64,000 nt of DNA from Klenkia taihuensis. Its GTDB lineage: Bacteria; Actinomycetota; Actinomycetes; Mycobacteriales; Geodermatophilaceae. The translations under genes and the position numbers were made by a program. The notes below the pieces were generated by a model that saw only the letters and a program-made list of their open reading frames with translations, ran no database searches and was not told the origin of the DNA. Within the stretch, counting starts at the first letter, position 1. Each line of letters begins with the position of its first letter. The stretch spans positions 620,001 through 684,000 of the forward strand of contig NZ_FOMD01000001.1 of assembly GCF_900112525.1 (NCBI RefSeq), given 5' to 3'. Positions 8,132-16,770 of this stretch are shown here, piece after piece.

Positions 8132-8578
8132 GTGCAACCGACGAGCTGGCGCACCGCCGCCCAGGCCACCCGGCACTGCCTGACCGGCTGCGCCGCGGGA
8201 GAGGTCGCGGGGATGGTGCTCGCCGCCGCCTTCGGCTGGGGCAACGGGACGACGATCGTGGTCAGCCTGCTGCTGGCCTTCCTGTTCGGCTACGCCCTCA
8301 CCGTGCGCGGGGTGCTGCGCGCCGGGCTGCCGTTCGACCGGGCGGTGCGGGTGGCCTTCGCCTCCGACACCGTCTCCATCGCCACCATGGAGGTCGTGGA
8401 CAACGGGTTCATCGCGCTCATCCCGGGCGCGCTGGCCGCCGGGCTGACCACGTCCCTCTTCTGGTGGACCCTCGCCCTGTCCCTGGGCATCGCGTTCCTG
8501 GTGGCCTGGCCGGTCAACCGGTGGCTGATCTCCCGCGGCAAGGGCCACGCGGTGGTGCACGCGATCCACCAGGGCTGA
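8132..8578 (+). CDS. DUF4396 membrane protein
   Basis: A 148-residue protein with a His/Cys-containing N-terminus ([17 protein letters not shown]) and four hydrophobic segments, ending in a short cytoplasmic tail. The pattern C-x3-C near residue 16 followed by G-E-x-x-G-M matches the DUF4396 family of small membrane proteins, sometimes found next to copper or metal-handling genes; its function is not known. The GTG start has no obvious ribosome binding site; CAGTGT ends 6 bases before it. Confidence 0.8.
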   Translation: MQPTSWRTAAQATRHCLTGCAAGEVAGMVLAAAFGWGNGTTIVVSLLLAFLFGYALTVRGVLRAGLPFDRAVRVAFASDTVSIATMEVVDNGFIALIPGALAAGLTTSLFWWTLALSLGIAFLVAWPVNRWLISRGKGHAVVHAIHQG

Positions 8579-8591
8579 GCCGCCGCACCGA

Positions 8592-8622
8592 TCGGTGGAG
8601 GCAGGTGCAGCCGGTCGGTGGA
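8592..8622 (+). repeat. Direct repeats TCGGTGGA ahead of the ABC-two-component operon
   Basis: TCGGTGGA occurs at 8592-8599 and 8615-8622, 23 bases apart and just upstream of the exporter operon. This may be a binding site for the operon's own response regulator, but no core promoter is clear here, so the assignment is weak. Confidence 0.3.
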
Positions 8623-8657
8623 TGCCGCCGGCGGGCCCGCCCCGCCAGGGTCGGGCC

Positions 8658-9572
8658 ATGGCGTTGATCGAGGTGCGCGGACTGCGCAAGACCTACGGCC
8701 GCACGGTCGCGGTGGACTCGCTGGACCTGGACGTCGACGAGGGTCAGGTGGTCGGCGTCCTGGGCCCCAACGGGGCGGGCAAGACCACCACCGTCGAGTG
8801 CGTGGCCGGCCTGACCCGCCCCGACGCCGGCACCGTGACCCTGGCCGGGCACGTGCCCTGGCGGGACCGCGTCGCGGTGACCCGGCTGCTGGGCGTGCAG
8901 CTGCAGAGCTCGGGGCTGCCGGCCAAGCTCACCGCCCGCGAGGCGGTGCAGCTGGTGGCCGCCTGCCACGACGACCCGGACGACCCCGACGAGCTGGTCG
9001 ACCGGCTCGGTCTGGGACCGGTCGCCGGCACCCGCTACGCGAAGCTGTCCGGCGGCCAGCAGCAACGGCTGGCCATCGCGACCGCGCTGGTCGGCCGGCC
9101 CCGCGCCGTGGTGCTCGACGAGCTGACCACCGGCCTGGACCCCGAGGCCCGCCGGCAGACCTGGGACCTGGTCCGCGACGTCCGGGACCGGGGGACGACG
9201 GTCGTGCTGGTCACCCACCTGATGGAGGAGGCACAGCAGCTGTGCGACCGGATCACGGTGGTGGCCGGTGGCCGGGTGGTCGCCGAGGGCACCCCGGACG
9301 AGGTCGTGGCCGGGCGGTCCGCCGCCACCACGATGACCTTCGTCCCCACCGCCGCGTTGCCGCCGGGTGCGCTGGACGGGCTGCCGGGCGTGGCCTCGGT
9401 GCGCCGCGCCGGCGACCGGGTCGAGGTGACCGGGTCCGACGACGGCGTGCGCGCGGTGCTGCGGGCGCTCACCGCGCACGGTGCCGAGCCGGCGGGCCTG
9501 CGGGTCGCGGCCAGCACCCTGGACGAGGCGTACCTGGAGCTCGTCCGGTCCGCCGCGGAGGCGACCGCGTGA
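8658..9572 (+). CDS. ABC transporter ATP-binding protein (drug/lipid exporter type)
   Basis: A 304-residue ATPase with Walker [11 protein letters not shown], signature [12 protein letters not shown], Walker [14 protein letters not shown] and the switch histidine in VTHLMEE. It is of the ABC-2 exporter subfamily (DrrA/NatA-like) with a C-terminal extension of about 80 residues after the nucleotide-binding domain. It powers the permease encoded by the next gene, with which it overlaps by four bases (GTGA). An earlier in-frame start at 8595 is possible, but the ATG at 8658 begins right before the conserved [11 protein letters not shown]. Confidence 0.93.
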   Translation: MALIEVRGLRKTYGRTVAVDSLDLDVDEGQVVGVLGPNGAGKTTTVECVAGLTRPDAGTVTLAGHVPWRDRVAVTRLLGVQLQSSGLPAKLTAREAVQLVAACHDDPDDPDELVDRLGLGPVAGTRYAKLSGGQQQRLAIATALVGRPRAVVLDELTTGLDPEARRQTWDLVRDVRDRGTTVVLVTHLMEEAQQLCDRITVVAGGRVVAEGTPDEVVAGRSAATTMTFVPTAALPPGALDGLPGVASVRRAGDRVEVTGSDDGVRAVLRALTAHGAEPAGLRVAASTLDEAYLELVRSAAEATA

Positions 9573-10333
9573 GCGCCCCCGCCGTCCGCCGCGCCCGGCC
9601 GGGCCGCGCCGTGCTGACCGCGGAGACCCGGCTGTTCCTGCGCGAGCCGGGCTCGCTGTTCTGGGTGCTCGCGTTCCCCACCCTGCTGCTGGTCGTCCTC
9701 GGTCTGGTGCCGGGGATGACCGGGTCCACCGACGACCTCGGCGGGCGCAGCTTCGTCGAGCTGTACGTGCCGGTGTCCTGCCTGCTGGCCGCGATCATGG
9801 CCGGGGCGATGGCGCTGCCGACGGTGGTCGCCACCTACCGCGAGCAGCGGATCCTGCGCCGCACCGCGACCACCCCGGCGCGCGCCGGGCACGTGCTCGG
9901 CGCCCAGCTGGTGCTGCACGGCACGGCGGTCGCGGTGTCGGTGGTGCTCGTGCTGGCCTACGGCCGGCTGGTGCTCGGCGTCCCGCTGCCGGCCCAGCTC
10001 GCCGGCTGGGCACTGGCCTACCTGCTCGCGCTCGTCGCGGTGCTCGCCGTCGGCGGCCTGGTGGCCGGCACCGCGCCGTCGGTGCGGATCGCCGCGGCGC
10101 TGGGGACGGCGGTGTTCTTCCCGCTGATGTTCACCGCCGGGGTCTGGTTCCCGGTCAGCGGCATGGGCGGTGCGCTGCGCGACGTCGTGGCGGCCACCCC
10201 GCTCGGCGCGGCGGCGCTGGCGCTCGAGCAGGCCCAGGCCGGGGTGTGGCCGGACGCGGTGCACCTGCTGGTGGTGGCCGCCTGGGCGGTGGGGCTGACC
10301 GCCCTGGCGGTGCGATGCTTCCGGTGGCAGTGA
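9569..10333 (+). CDS. ABC-2 type permease
   Basis: A 254-residue membrane protein with six likely helices: one near residue 30, then pairs around 65, 105, 140, 170 and 225. The layout is typical of ABC-2 exporters, with an amphipathic N-terminus (TAETRLFLREPGSLFW) and the central region YREQRILRRTATTP that contacts the ATPase. It starts at GTG 9569, overlapping the ATPase stop. With the two-component genes directly downstream, the cassette looks like a cell-envelope stress or antibiotic-responsive exporter. Confidence 0.9.
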   Translation: MSAPAVRRARPGRAVLTAETRLFLREPGSLFWVLAFPTLLLVVLGLVPGMTGSTDDLGGRSFVELYVPVSCLLAAIMAGAMALPTVVATYREQRILRRTATTPARAGHVLGAQLVLHGTAVAVSVVLVLAYGRLVLGVPLPAQLAGWALAYLLALVAVLAVGGLVAGTAPSVRIAAALGTAVFFPLMFTAGVWFPVSGMGGALRDVVAATPLGAAALALEQAQAGVWPDAVHLLVVAAWAVGLTALAVRCFRWQ

Positions 10334-10349
10334 CGCGCAGGGAGGCCCG

Positions 10350-11594
10350 GTGACCGACCTCGGCAGCAGCATCGAGCTGCGCTGGCGTGCCCTGCTCCGC
10401 CGCGGGCCCTACCTGCTGCTGGCGCTGGCCACCGTGGTCTCGGCGGGCACCATGCCGCTGTTCGGCGCCGGACCGGTGGCCTGGACGCTGCTGCTGGCCG
10501 GCGCCGCGGTCATCGCGCTGGCCCACCGGTTCGCCGTCGACCGGCGGTGGGGGGCGACCAGCCCGGGGCCCGACCGCGTCAGCGCGGCCTACGTGACCGG
10601 CCGGACGGCGCTGGCCTTCGTGCTGACCTGGGTGAACCCGTTCTTCGCGCTGTTCGCCTTCGTCGGCTACTTCGACGCCTTCGAGCACGTGCGCCGCCCC
10701 TGGGTCACCCCGGTCGTGCTGGTCACCGCGGTCACCATGGCCGGCTCGCAGTCCGGCGGGCTGCCGCCGCAGACCCTCACCCAGGCGTTCGTCTTCGCCG
10801 GCCTGCTCGCCCTCAACGGCGGCCTGGCCGGGTTCTTCGTCCGCATGGAGCTCGACGAGAACCAGCTGACCGCGCAGCGGCTGGCCACCATCACCGAGCT
10901 GGAGCGCACCAACGCCCGGCTGGCCGAGGCGCTGGCGGAGAACGCCGACCTGCAGACCGAGCTGGTGCAGCGGGCCCGCGACGCCGGGGTGCACGAGGAG
11001 CGGGAGCGGCTGGCGCTGGAGATCCACGACACCATCGCGCAGAGCCTGGTCGGGGTGGTCACCCAGCTGCAGGCCGTCGGGCCCGACGACGCCCCGGCCG
11101 CCGTCCGGGAGCGGGTCGGCCGGGCCACCGAGCTGGCCCGCGGGGCGCTGGTCGAGGCGCGGCGGTCCGTGGCGGGCCTGCTGCCCGCCGAGCTGGACGG
11201 CGCGCAGGCGCCCGCGGCGATCGAGCGGCTGGCCGCGGAGTGGACCGCGCGCACCGGGTCGCCGCTGGAGGTCGTGGTGACCGGCGAGCCGCGGGCGGTG
11301 CCGGCCGAGGTCGAGGCCACCCTGCTGCGGGTGGCGGGGGAGGCGCTGGCCAACGTCGACCGGCACGCCCGGGCCCGGCGGGTGGGCCTGACGCTGTCCT
11401 TCATGCCCGACGAGGTGGTGCTCGACGTCCGCGACGACGGCGTGGGCTTCGCCGGCCCGGTCGCCGACGGCGCCCGGTTCGGGCTGCGCGGCATGCGGCA
11501 GCGGGCCGACCGGGTGGGCGGGGAGCTGGTGCTGGAGTCCGAGCCCGGCGCGGGCACGGCGGTCTCGCTGCGGGTACCGGTGCCCCGTGGCTGA
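10350..11594 (+). CDS. Sensor histidine kinase (NarL/DesK class)
   Basis: A 414-residue kinase with five to six N-terminal membrane helices (residues about 20-170). A coiled-coil linker (about 175-215) follows, then a HisKA_3 dimerisation domain with the phospho-acceptor His in LALEIHDTIAQSL. The ATPase domain shows the N box (ALANVDRHARA), G1 (VRDDGVGF) and G2 (GLRGMRQRADRVGG). Its membrane-buried sensor, without an extracellular loop domain, fits an intramembrane-sensing kinase linked to an ABC transporter. GGGAGG lies just upstream of the GTG. It overlaps the response regulator gene by 8 bases. Confidence 0.93.
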   Translation: MTDLGSSIELRWRALLRRGPYLLLALATVVSAGTMPLFGAGPVAWTLLLAGAAVIALAHRFAVDRRWGATSPGPDRVSAAYVTGRTALAFVLTWVNPFFALFAFVGYFDAFEHVRRPWVTPVVLVTAVTMAGSQSGGLPPQTLTQAFVFAGLLALNGGLAGFFVRMELDENQLTAQRLATITELERTNARLAEALAENADLQTELVQRARDAGVHEERERLALEIHDTIAQSLVGVVTQLQAVGPDDAPAAVRERVGRATELARGALVEARRSVAGLLPAELDGAQAPAAIERLAAEWTARTGSPLEVVVTGEPRAVPAEVEATLLRVAGEALANVDRHARARRVGLTLSFMPDEVVLDVRDDGVGFAGPVADGARFGLRGMRQRADRVGGELVLESEPGAGTAVSLRVPVPRG

Positions 11595-12213
11595 CGCGCC
11601 GGTGCGGGTGGTGCTCGCCGACGACCACCCCGTCGTGCGGGACGGGCTGCGCGGCATGCTCGCCGCCGTCCCGGGGGTCGAGGTGGTCGGGGAGGCCGCC
11701 GACGGGGTCGAGGCGCTGGCCGTGGTGCGGGCGACCCGGCCCGACGTGCTGCTGCTGGACCTGCGGATGCCCGGCGGCGACGGCCTGGACGCGATCGCCG
11801 CGCTGCGCGGGGACCCGGTGCGCGTGCTGGTGCTCTCGACCTTCGCCACCGGCCGGGACGTCGCCGCCGCGCTGGAGGCCGGCGCCACCGGCTACGTCCT
11901 CAAGGACACCCCGGCCGAGCAGCTGGTCGCGGCGCTGCGGGCCGCGGCGGCGGGGGAGTCGGTGCTCTCCCCGGCGGTGGCCACCCAGGTGGTGTCCCGG
12001 CTGCGCGGGGACGCCGACGGCGGGCTGACCGACCGGGAGCTGGCGGTGCTGCGGCTGGTGGCCCAGGGCACCCCGAACCGGGCGATCGCGGCGTCGCTGT
12101 TCGTCAGCGAGGCGACCGTGAAGACCCACCTCGGGCACGTGTTCGGCAAGCTCGGCGCCGCCGACCGCGCCGCGGCCGTGGCCACCGCCTACGAGCGCGG
12201 CATCCTGCCCTGA
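11587..12213 (+). CDS. LuxR-family response regulator
   Basis: A 208-residue regulator. The receiver domain (residues 5-120) has the acidic pair ADD near the start, phospho-acceptor Asp58 in LLLDLRMP and a conserved Lys in VLKDTP. The C-terminal LuxR helix-turn-helix includes LTDRELAVLRLVAQG and ATVKTHLGHVFGKL. It is the partner of the upstream kinase, and probably controls the ABC exporter genes of the same operon. Its last 25 bases overlap the converging gene at 12189. Confidence 0.95.
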   Translation: MADAPVRVVLADDHPVVRDGLRGMLAAVPGVEVVGEAADGVEALAVVRATRPDVLLLDLRMPGGDGLDAIAALRGDPVRVLVLSTFATGRDVAAALEAGATGYVLKDTPAEQLVAALRAAAAGESVLSPAVATQVVSRLRGDADGGLTDRELAVLRLVAQGTPNRAIAASLFVSEATVKTHLGHVFGKLGAADRAAAVATAYERGILP

Positions 12214-13004
12214 CCCGCGACGGCGGCCAGGAGGTCGGCGCGGGCGGTGGTCAGGGAGGGGCCGTACCAGGTGAGCTGCCGGCCGCTGACCAGCGCGGTG
12301 GCCCGGCCGGGGAAGGCCTCGGGGCCGTCGTGGGCGGTGAAGACGTAGGGCTCGTCGGGGAGCAGCACCAGCTCGGCGTCGACCTCGGCGGGGTCGGCCA
12401 CCGGGTAGCGCTCGGCGGTGACGGCGTTGGTGCAGCCCAGCCGGGCGAGCAGGTCGCCGGTGAAGGTGCGGGCGCCCACCCACATCCACGGGTCGCGCCA
12501 GATCGCCACGGCCACCCGCGGGCCGGGCTCGGGCGGCTCGGCCCAGGCCTGCTCGGCGTCGGCCAGCCAGTCCGGGGTGCTGACCTGCAGGACGTCGCCG
12601 AACAGCCGCCGCATCGAGGCGAAGGCGTCGTCCAGGGTCTCGATCCGGGTCACCCAGACCGGGATCCCGGCCTCCCGGAGTCGGCGCACGTCGAGCTCGC
12701 GGTTCTCCTCCTGGTTGGCCACCACCAGGTCCGGCGCCAGGTCCCCGATGGCGGCCCGGGAGGGGTTCTTCGTGCCCCGCACCCGGGGGACGTCGAGGCC
12801 GGCCGGGTGGGTGCACCAGTCGGTCGCCCCCACGAGCCGGTCCGGGACGCTGACCGCCAGCGCCTCGGTCAGCGACGGGACGAGGGAGACCACCCTGCGC
12901 GGCGGGCGCGGGAGGGGGACGGGGTGCCCCAGGTCGTCGAGTGGCACGTCAGCGGGCGTGCGGGTACTTGGGTCGCCCGCTGCGGTGCCAGTCGACGGGG
13001 TCAC
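12189..13004 (-). CDS. BtuF-fold (helical-backbone metal receptor) protein without signal peptide
   Basis: A 271-residue protein of the cobalamin/siderophore binding-protein fold: RRVVSLVPSLTEALAV followed by the RLVGATDWCTHPAG segment, and GDLAPDLVVANQEENR, as in BtuF-like proteins. There is no signal peptide, lipobox or neighbouring permease, so it is likely cytoplasmic and not a standard ABC receptor. Its GTG overlaps the marR stop by four bases (13001-13004), coupling it to marR and icmF, a B12 enzyme. A role in handling corrinoid is an attractive inference but unproven. Confidence 0.8.
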   Translation of the reverse strand: MTPSTGTAAGDPSTRTPADVPLDDLGHPVPLPRPPRRVVSLVPSLTEALAVSVPDRLVGATDWCTHPAGLDVPRVRGTKNPSRAAIGDLAPDLVVANQEENRELDVRRLREAGIPVWVTRIETLDDAFASMRRLFGDVLQVSTPDWLADAEQAWAEPPEPGPRVAVAIWRDPWMWVGARTFTGDLLARLGCTNAVTAERYPVADPAEVDAELVLLPDEPYVFTAHDGPEAFPGRATALVSGRQLTWYGPSLTTARADLLAAVAGQGRMPRS

Positions 13005-13486
13005 CCGAGGTCCCCGGCGTCGGCGCGGAGCTCGCGGAGGACGTCGACCAGGTCGCGCACCCGGTCGGGGGCCAGGCCGGGGCGGGTGAACACCTCGGCG
13101 TTCAGGGCGTCGGTCGCCTTGGCGGCCAGCCGCCGTCCCTCGTCGGTGATCGAGACGACCACCACCCGGCCGTCGGACGGCGACGGCCGGCGCGCCACCA
13201 GCTCGGCCGCCTCCAGCCGCTGCGCCGCGTTGGTGACCGACGCCGGGTGCACCTGCAGCAGTGCGCCGGCGCGGGTCATGGGCAGCGAGCCCTCCCGGGT
13301 GAAGGACAGCAGCTGCAGCAGCTCGTAGCGGGCGAAGGTCAGCCCGAGCGGGCGCAGCACGGCGTCCACCCGGGCCTGCACGATCGCCTGCGCCCGCATG
13401 ATCGAGGTGACCGCGAGCATGCCGGGGGTGGCGTCGCCCCACCCGCGGGCGGTCCACTGCCTCCCGGCCTCCTCGATCGGGTCCAC
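13001..13486 (-). CDS. MarR-family transcriptional regulator
   Basis: A 161-residue winged-helix regulator with the MarR core: FARYELLQLLSFTREGSLPMTRAGALLQVHPASVTNAAQRLEAAELV as recognition region (about residues 50-100) and a wing with RRPSPSDGRVVVVSITDEG. Flanking helices form the dimer interface. It starts at GTG, one base after the icmF stop, and runs into the BtuF-fold gene. It may control this operon, for example by binding the inverted repeat ahead of icmF; that link is inferred from position. Confidence 0.92.
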   Translation of the reverse strand: MDPIEEAGRQWTARGWGDATPGMLAVTSIMRAQAIVQARVDAVLRPLGLTFARYELLQLLSFTREGSLPMTRAGALLQVHPASVTNAAQRLEAAELVARRPSPSDGRVVVVSITDEGRRLAAKATDALNAEVFTRPGLAPDRVRDLVDVLRELRADAGDLG

Positions 13487-13487
13487 G

Positions 13488-16400
13488 TCAGACGTTGCGG
13501 CGGTACTGGCCGCCGACCTCGAAGAACGCGTCGCTGACCTGGCCCAGCGAGCACACCCGGACGGCGTTCATCAGCGCGGCGAAGACGTTGCCGCCGTGCA
13601 TGGCGGCGTCCTGCAGCGCCGAGAGCGCGGCCGGGGCCTCGGCGGCGTGCCGGGCGTGGAAGTCGGCCAGCCGTGCCAGCTGGGACTGCTTCTCGTCCTC
13701 CGTGGCCCGGGCCAGCTCGACGGTCTGCGGCGCCTCCTCGGCGGCGTGCGGGTCGAGGAAGGTGTTGACGCCGACGATGGGCAGCGAGCCGTCGTGCTTG
13801 CGGTGCTCGTAGAGCATCGACTCGTCCTGGATCCGGCCGCGCTGGTAGCCGGTCTCCATGGCGCCCAGCACGCCGCCGCGCTCGGCGATCCGGTCGAACT
13901 CGGCGAGCACGGCCTCCTCGACCAGGTCGGTGAGCTCGTCGACGACGAAGGAGCCCTGCAGCGGGTTCTCGTTCATCGCCAGGCCCCACTCCTGGTCGAT
14001 GATCATCTGGATCGCCAGGGCCCGGCGGACCGAGTGCGCCGAGGGGGTGGTGACGGCCTCGTCGTAGGCGTTGGTGTGCAGCGAGTTGGCGTTGTCGTAG
14101 ATCGCGCACAGCGCCTGCAGGGAGGTGCGGATGTCGTTGAAGTCCATCTCCTGCGCGTGCAGCGACCGGCCCGAGGTCTGCACGTGGTACTTCAGCTGCT
14201 GGGCGCGGGGGTTGGCGCCGTAGCGCTCCTTCATCGCCACCGCCCAGATCCGGCGGGCGACCCGGCCGATGACGGTGTACTCGGCGTCCATGCCGTTGGA
14301 GAAGAAGAAGCTCAGGTTGGGCGCGAAGTCGTCGATGGACATGCCGCGCGCCAGGTAGGCCTCGACGTAGGTGAACCCGTTGGCGAGGGTGAAGGCGAGC
14401 TGGCTGATGGGGTTCGCCCCGGCCTCGGCGATGTGGTAGCCGGAGATCGAGACCGAGTAGAAGTTCCGCACCTTCTCGGCGATGAACCACTCCTGGATGT
14501 CGGCCATGCAGCGCAGCGCGAACTCGGTGGAGAAGATGCAGGTGTTCTGGCCCTGGTCCTCCTTGAGGATGTCGGCCTGCACCGTGCCGCGGACGTTGGC
14601 CAGCACCCACGCGCGGACCTCGGCCGGGTCCTCGTCGGGGTGGGTGGCCAGCCGCTGGTCGATCGCGGTGTTGAGGAACATGGCGAGGATCGCCGGCGCG
14701 GGGCCGTTGATGGTCATCGACACCGACGTGGTCGGCGAGCACAGGTCGAACCCGTCGTAGAGGGCCTTCATGTCCTCGAGCGTCGCGATGGAGACGCCGG
14801 AGGTGCCGACCTTGCCGTAGACGTCCGGGCGCGGGTCGGGGTCGCGGCCGTAGAGGGTGACCGAGTCGAACGCGGTGGACAGCCGGGTGGCCGGCTGGCC
14901 CTCGGACAGCAGCTGGAAGCGCCGGTTGGTGCGGAACGCGTCGCCCTCGCCGGCGAACATGCGGGCCGGGGCCTCGCCGTCGCGCTTGAACGGGAAGACG
15001 CCGGCGGTGTAGGGGAACCGGCCGGGCACGTTCTCCGAGCGCAGCCAGCCGACGAGCTGGCCGTGGTCGTCGGTGCGCGGCAGCGACACCCGCCGCACCT
15101 GGTTGCCCGACAGGGTCTCCCGGGTCAGCGGGACGGCGATCTCGCGGCCGCGGACGGTGTAGGTGTACTCGTCGCCGGAGTAGTCCTCCACCAGCTGGGG
15201 CCAGCCCTCGAGCAGGTGCACGGTGCCGGGCAGCAGGTCGATCCGCTCCGCACGGGCCCGGGCGGCGTCCGCCGCGTCGCCGTCGAGCAGCTGCGCCGCC
15301 GTCCCCAGGTGCTGGCGGTCGCGGGCGAGGGCGGCCTGCTCGGCCGTCGTCCGGTGGTAGCCGCGCACGGTGTCCGCGACGTCGGCCAGGTACCGGGCCC
15401 GCGACGACGGGACGACGCTGGTCAGCCCGGTGGAGGCCTGGACGTCGACGGTCGGCAGCACGCCCTGGGCCAGGTCGAGGCCCTTCGCCGCCAGCAGCTT
15501 CTTCAGCTCCTGGAACAGCGCGGTGACGCCGTCGTCGTTGAACCGGGCGGCCGAGGTGCCGAAGACCGGCATGGTCTCCCAGCTCTGCCCGAACGCCTCG
15601 CGGTTGCGCACCAGCTGGCGGGCGACGTCGCGGCGGGCGTCCTCCGCGCCGCGGCGCTCGTACTTGTTGACCGCGACGACGTCGGCGAAGTCGAGCATGT
15701 CGATCTTCTCCAGCTGCGACGCGGCGCCGAACTCCGGCGTCATCACGTACAGCGAGACGTCGGAGAACGGCAGGATCGCCGCGTCCCCCTGCCCGATGCC
15801 CGGGGTCTCGACGACGACGAGGTCGAAGCCCGCGGCCTTGGTCGCGGCGATGACGGCGTCGAGGTGCTCGGGCACCTGCGCGCCGGCGGTGCGGGTGGCC
15901 AGCGAGCGGAAGAACGTCGAGCCGCGGTCGCCGGTCTCCAGCGCGTTCATCCGGATCCGGTCGCCGAGCAGCGCGCCGCCCCCGCGGCGCCGCGACGGGT
16001 CGACCGCGAGGACGGCGACGCGCAGCTTGTCCTCCTGGTCCAGCCGCAGCCGGCGGAGCAGCTCGTCGGTGAGCGAGGACTTGCCCGACCCGCCGGTCCC
16101 GGTGATGCCCAGGACCGGGACGTGCCGCTGGGCGGCCTCGCGGGTGACCCGCTCGGCGAGCTCGGCGTCGGCGCCGGCCTCGAGCACCGTGATGGCGCGG
16201 GCCAGGGCGGCGGGGTCGCCGGTGAGCAGGCGCGTCAGGAGTGCGTCCGCGTCGGGCACCTGCGTCGTCAGGTCGACGTCGCAGGCCGCGATCAGCTCGT
16301 TGATCATGCCCGGGAGGCCGAGCCGCTGGCCGTCCTCGGGGGCGAAGATGCGCACGCCGCGGGACCGCAGCAGCGCGATCTCCTCGGGGACGATCACGCC

Positions 16401-16700
16401 GCCGCCCCCGCCGAACACCTGCACGTGGCCGGCGCCGTGCCGCTCCAGCTCCTCCTTGAGGTAGCTGAAGTACTCCACGTGCCCGCCCTGGTAGGAGCTC
16501 AGCGCGATGCCCTGCGCGTCCTCCTCCAGTGCGGCGCGGACGACGGTGGCCACGCTGCGGTCGTGGCCGAGGTGGACGACCTCCGCGCCCTGGCTCTGCA
16601 GCAGCCGCCGCATCACGTTGATCGCGGCGTCGTGCCCGTCGAACAGGCTCGCGGCGGTGACGAACCGGACGGGGTTCACGGGCACGTGCAGGTCGGCCAC
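13488..16700 (-). CDS. icmF: Fused isobutyryl-CoA mutase IcmF (B12-dependent)
   Basis: A 1070-residue fusion that interconverts isobutyryl-CoA and n-butyryl-CoA (or related acyl-CoAs) with adenosylcobalamin. The domain order is a B12-binding domain (FDGHDAAIN, His23 as lower cobalt ligand), then the MeaI-type G-protein chaperone (P-loop GTGGSGKSS at 201-209, NKYERRG base motif), then a mutase TIM barrel from about residue 530 to the end. This equals the family's usual length and layout. The GTG start is preceded by TGGAGG. An 18-base inverted repeat lies 24 bases upstream. The MarR and BtuF-fold genes follow with overlaps. Confidence 0.95.
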   Translation of the reverse strand: MADLHVPVNPVRFVTAASLFDGHDAAINVMRRLLQSQGAEVVHLGHDRSVATVVRAALEEDAQGIALSSYQGGHVEYFSYLKEELERHGAGHVQVFGGGGGVIVPEEIALLRSRGVRIFAPEDGQRLGLPGMINELIAACDVDLTTQVPDADALLTRLLTGDPAALARAITVLEAGADAELAERVTREAAQRHVPVLGITGTGGSGKSSLTDELLRRLRLDQEDKLRVAVLAVDPSRRRGGGALLGDRIRMNALETGDRGSTFFRSLATRTAGAQVPEHLDAVIAATKAAGFDLVVVETPGIGQGDAAILPFSDVSLYVMTPEFGAASQLEKIDMLDFADVVAVNKYERRGAEDARRDVARQLVRNREAFGQSWETMPVFGTSAARFNDDGVTALFQELKKLLAAKGLDLAQGVLPTVDVQASTGLTSVVPSSRARYLADVADTVRGYHRTTAEQAALARDRQHLGTAAQLLDGDAADAARARAERIDLLPGTVHLLEGWPQLVEDYSGDEYTYTVRGREIAVPLTRETLSGNQVRRVSLPRTDDHGQLVGWLRSENVPGRFPYTAGVFPFKRDGEAPARMFAGEGDAFRTNRRFQLLSEGQPATRLSTAFDSVTLYGRDPDPRPDVYGKVGTSGVSIATLEDMKALYDGFDLCSPTTSVSMTINGPAPAILAMFLNTAIDQRLATHPDEDPAEVRAWVLANVRGTVQADILKEDQGQNTCIFSTEFALRCMADIQEWFIAEKVRNFYSVSISGYHIAEAGANPISQLAFTLANGFTYVEAYLARGMSIDDFAPNLSFFFSNGMDAEYTVIGRVARRIWAVAMKERYGANPRAQQLKYHVQTSGRSLHAQEMDFNDIRTSLQALCAIYDNANSLHTNAYDEAVTTPSAHSVRRALAIQMIIDQEWGLAMNENPLQGSFVVDELTDLVEEAVLAEFDRIAERGGVLGAMETGYQRGRIQDESMLYEHRKHDGSLPIVGVNTFLDPHAAEEAPQTVELARATEDEKQSQLARLADFHARHAAEAPAALSALQDAAMHGGNVFAALMNAVRVCSLGQVSDAFFEVGGQYRRNV

Positions 16701-16723
16701 GGGTCCTCCAGGCAGGGCGATGT

Positions 16724-16767
16724 GTGGACGTCCAAGCAATCTACGCACGGATTGCTTGGACGTCCAC
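16724..16767. promoter_or_regulatory. 18-bp perfect inverted repeat, likely operator of icmF
   Basis: Perfect arms GTGGACGTCCAAGCAATC (16724-16741) and its reverse complement (16750-16767) flank an 8-base spacer. Each arm itself contains the 10-base palindrome TGGACGTCCA, giving two dimer-sized sites. The repeat fills the gap between the FBP-domain gene stop (16771) and the icmF start (16700). No T tract follows either arm, which favours an operator over a terminator, though a hairpin is also possible. Confidence 0.65.
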
Positions 16768-16770
16768 GGA

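Noticed and set aside
16724-16767. Inverted repeat ahead of icmF as a plain terminator
   Set aside because: No T tract on either side, and nested palindromes within each arm fit protein binding better. A terminator role is not fully excluded.
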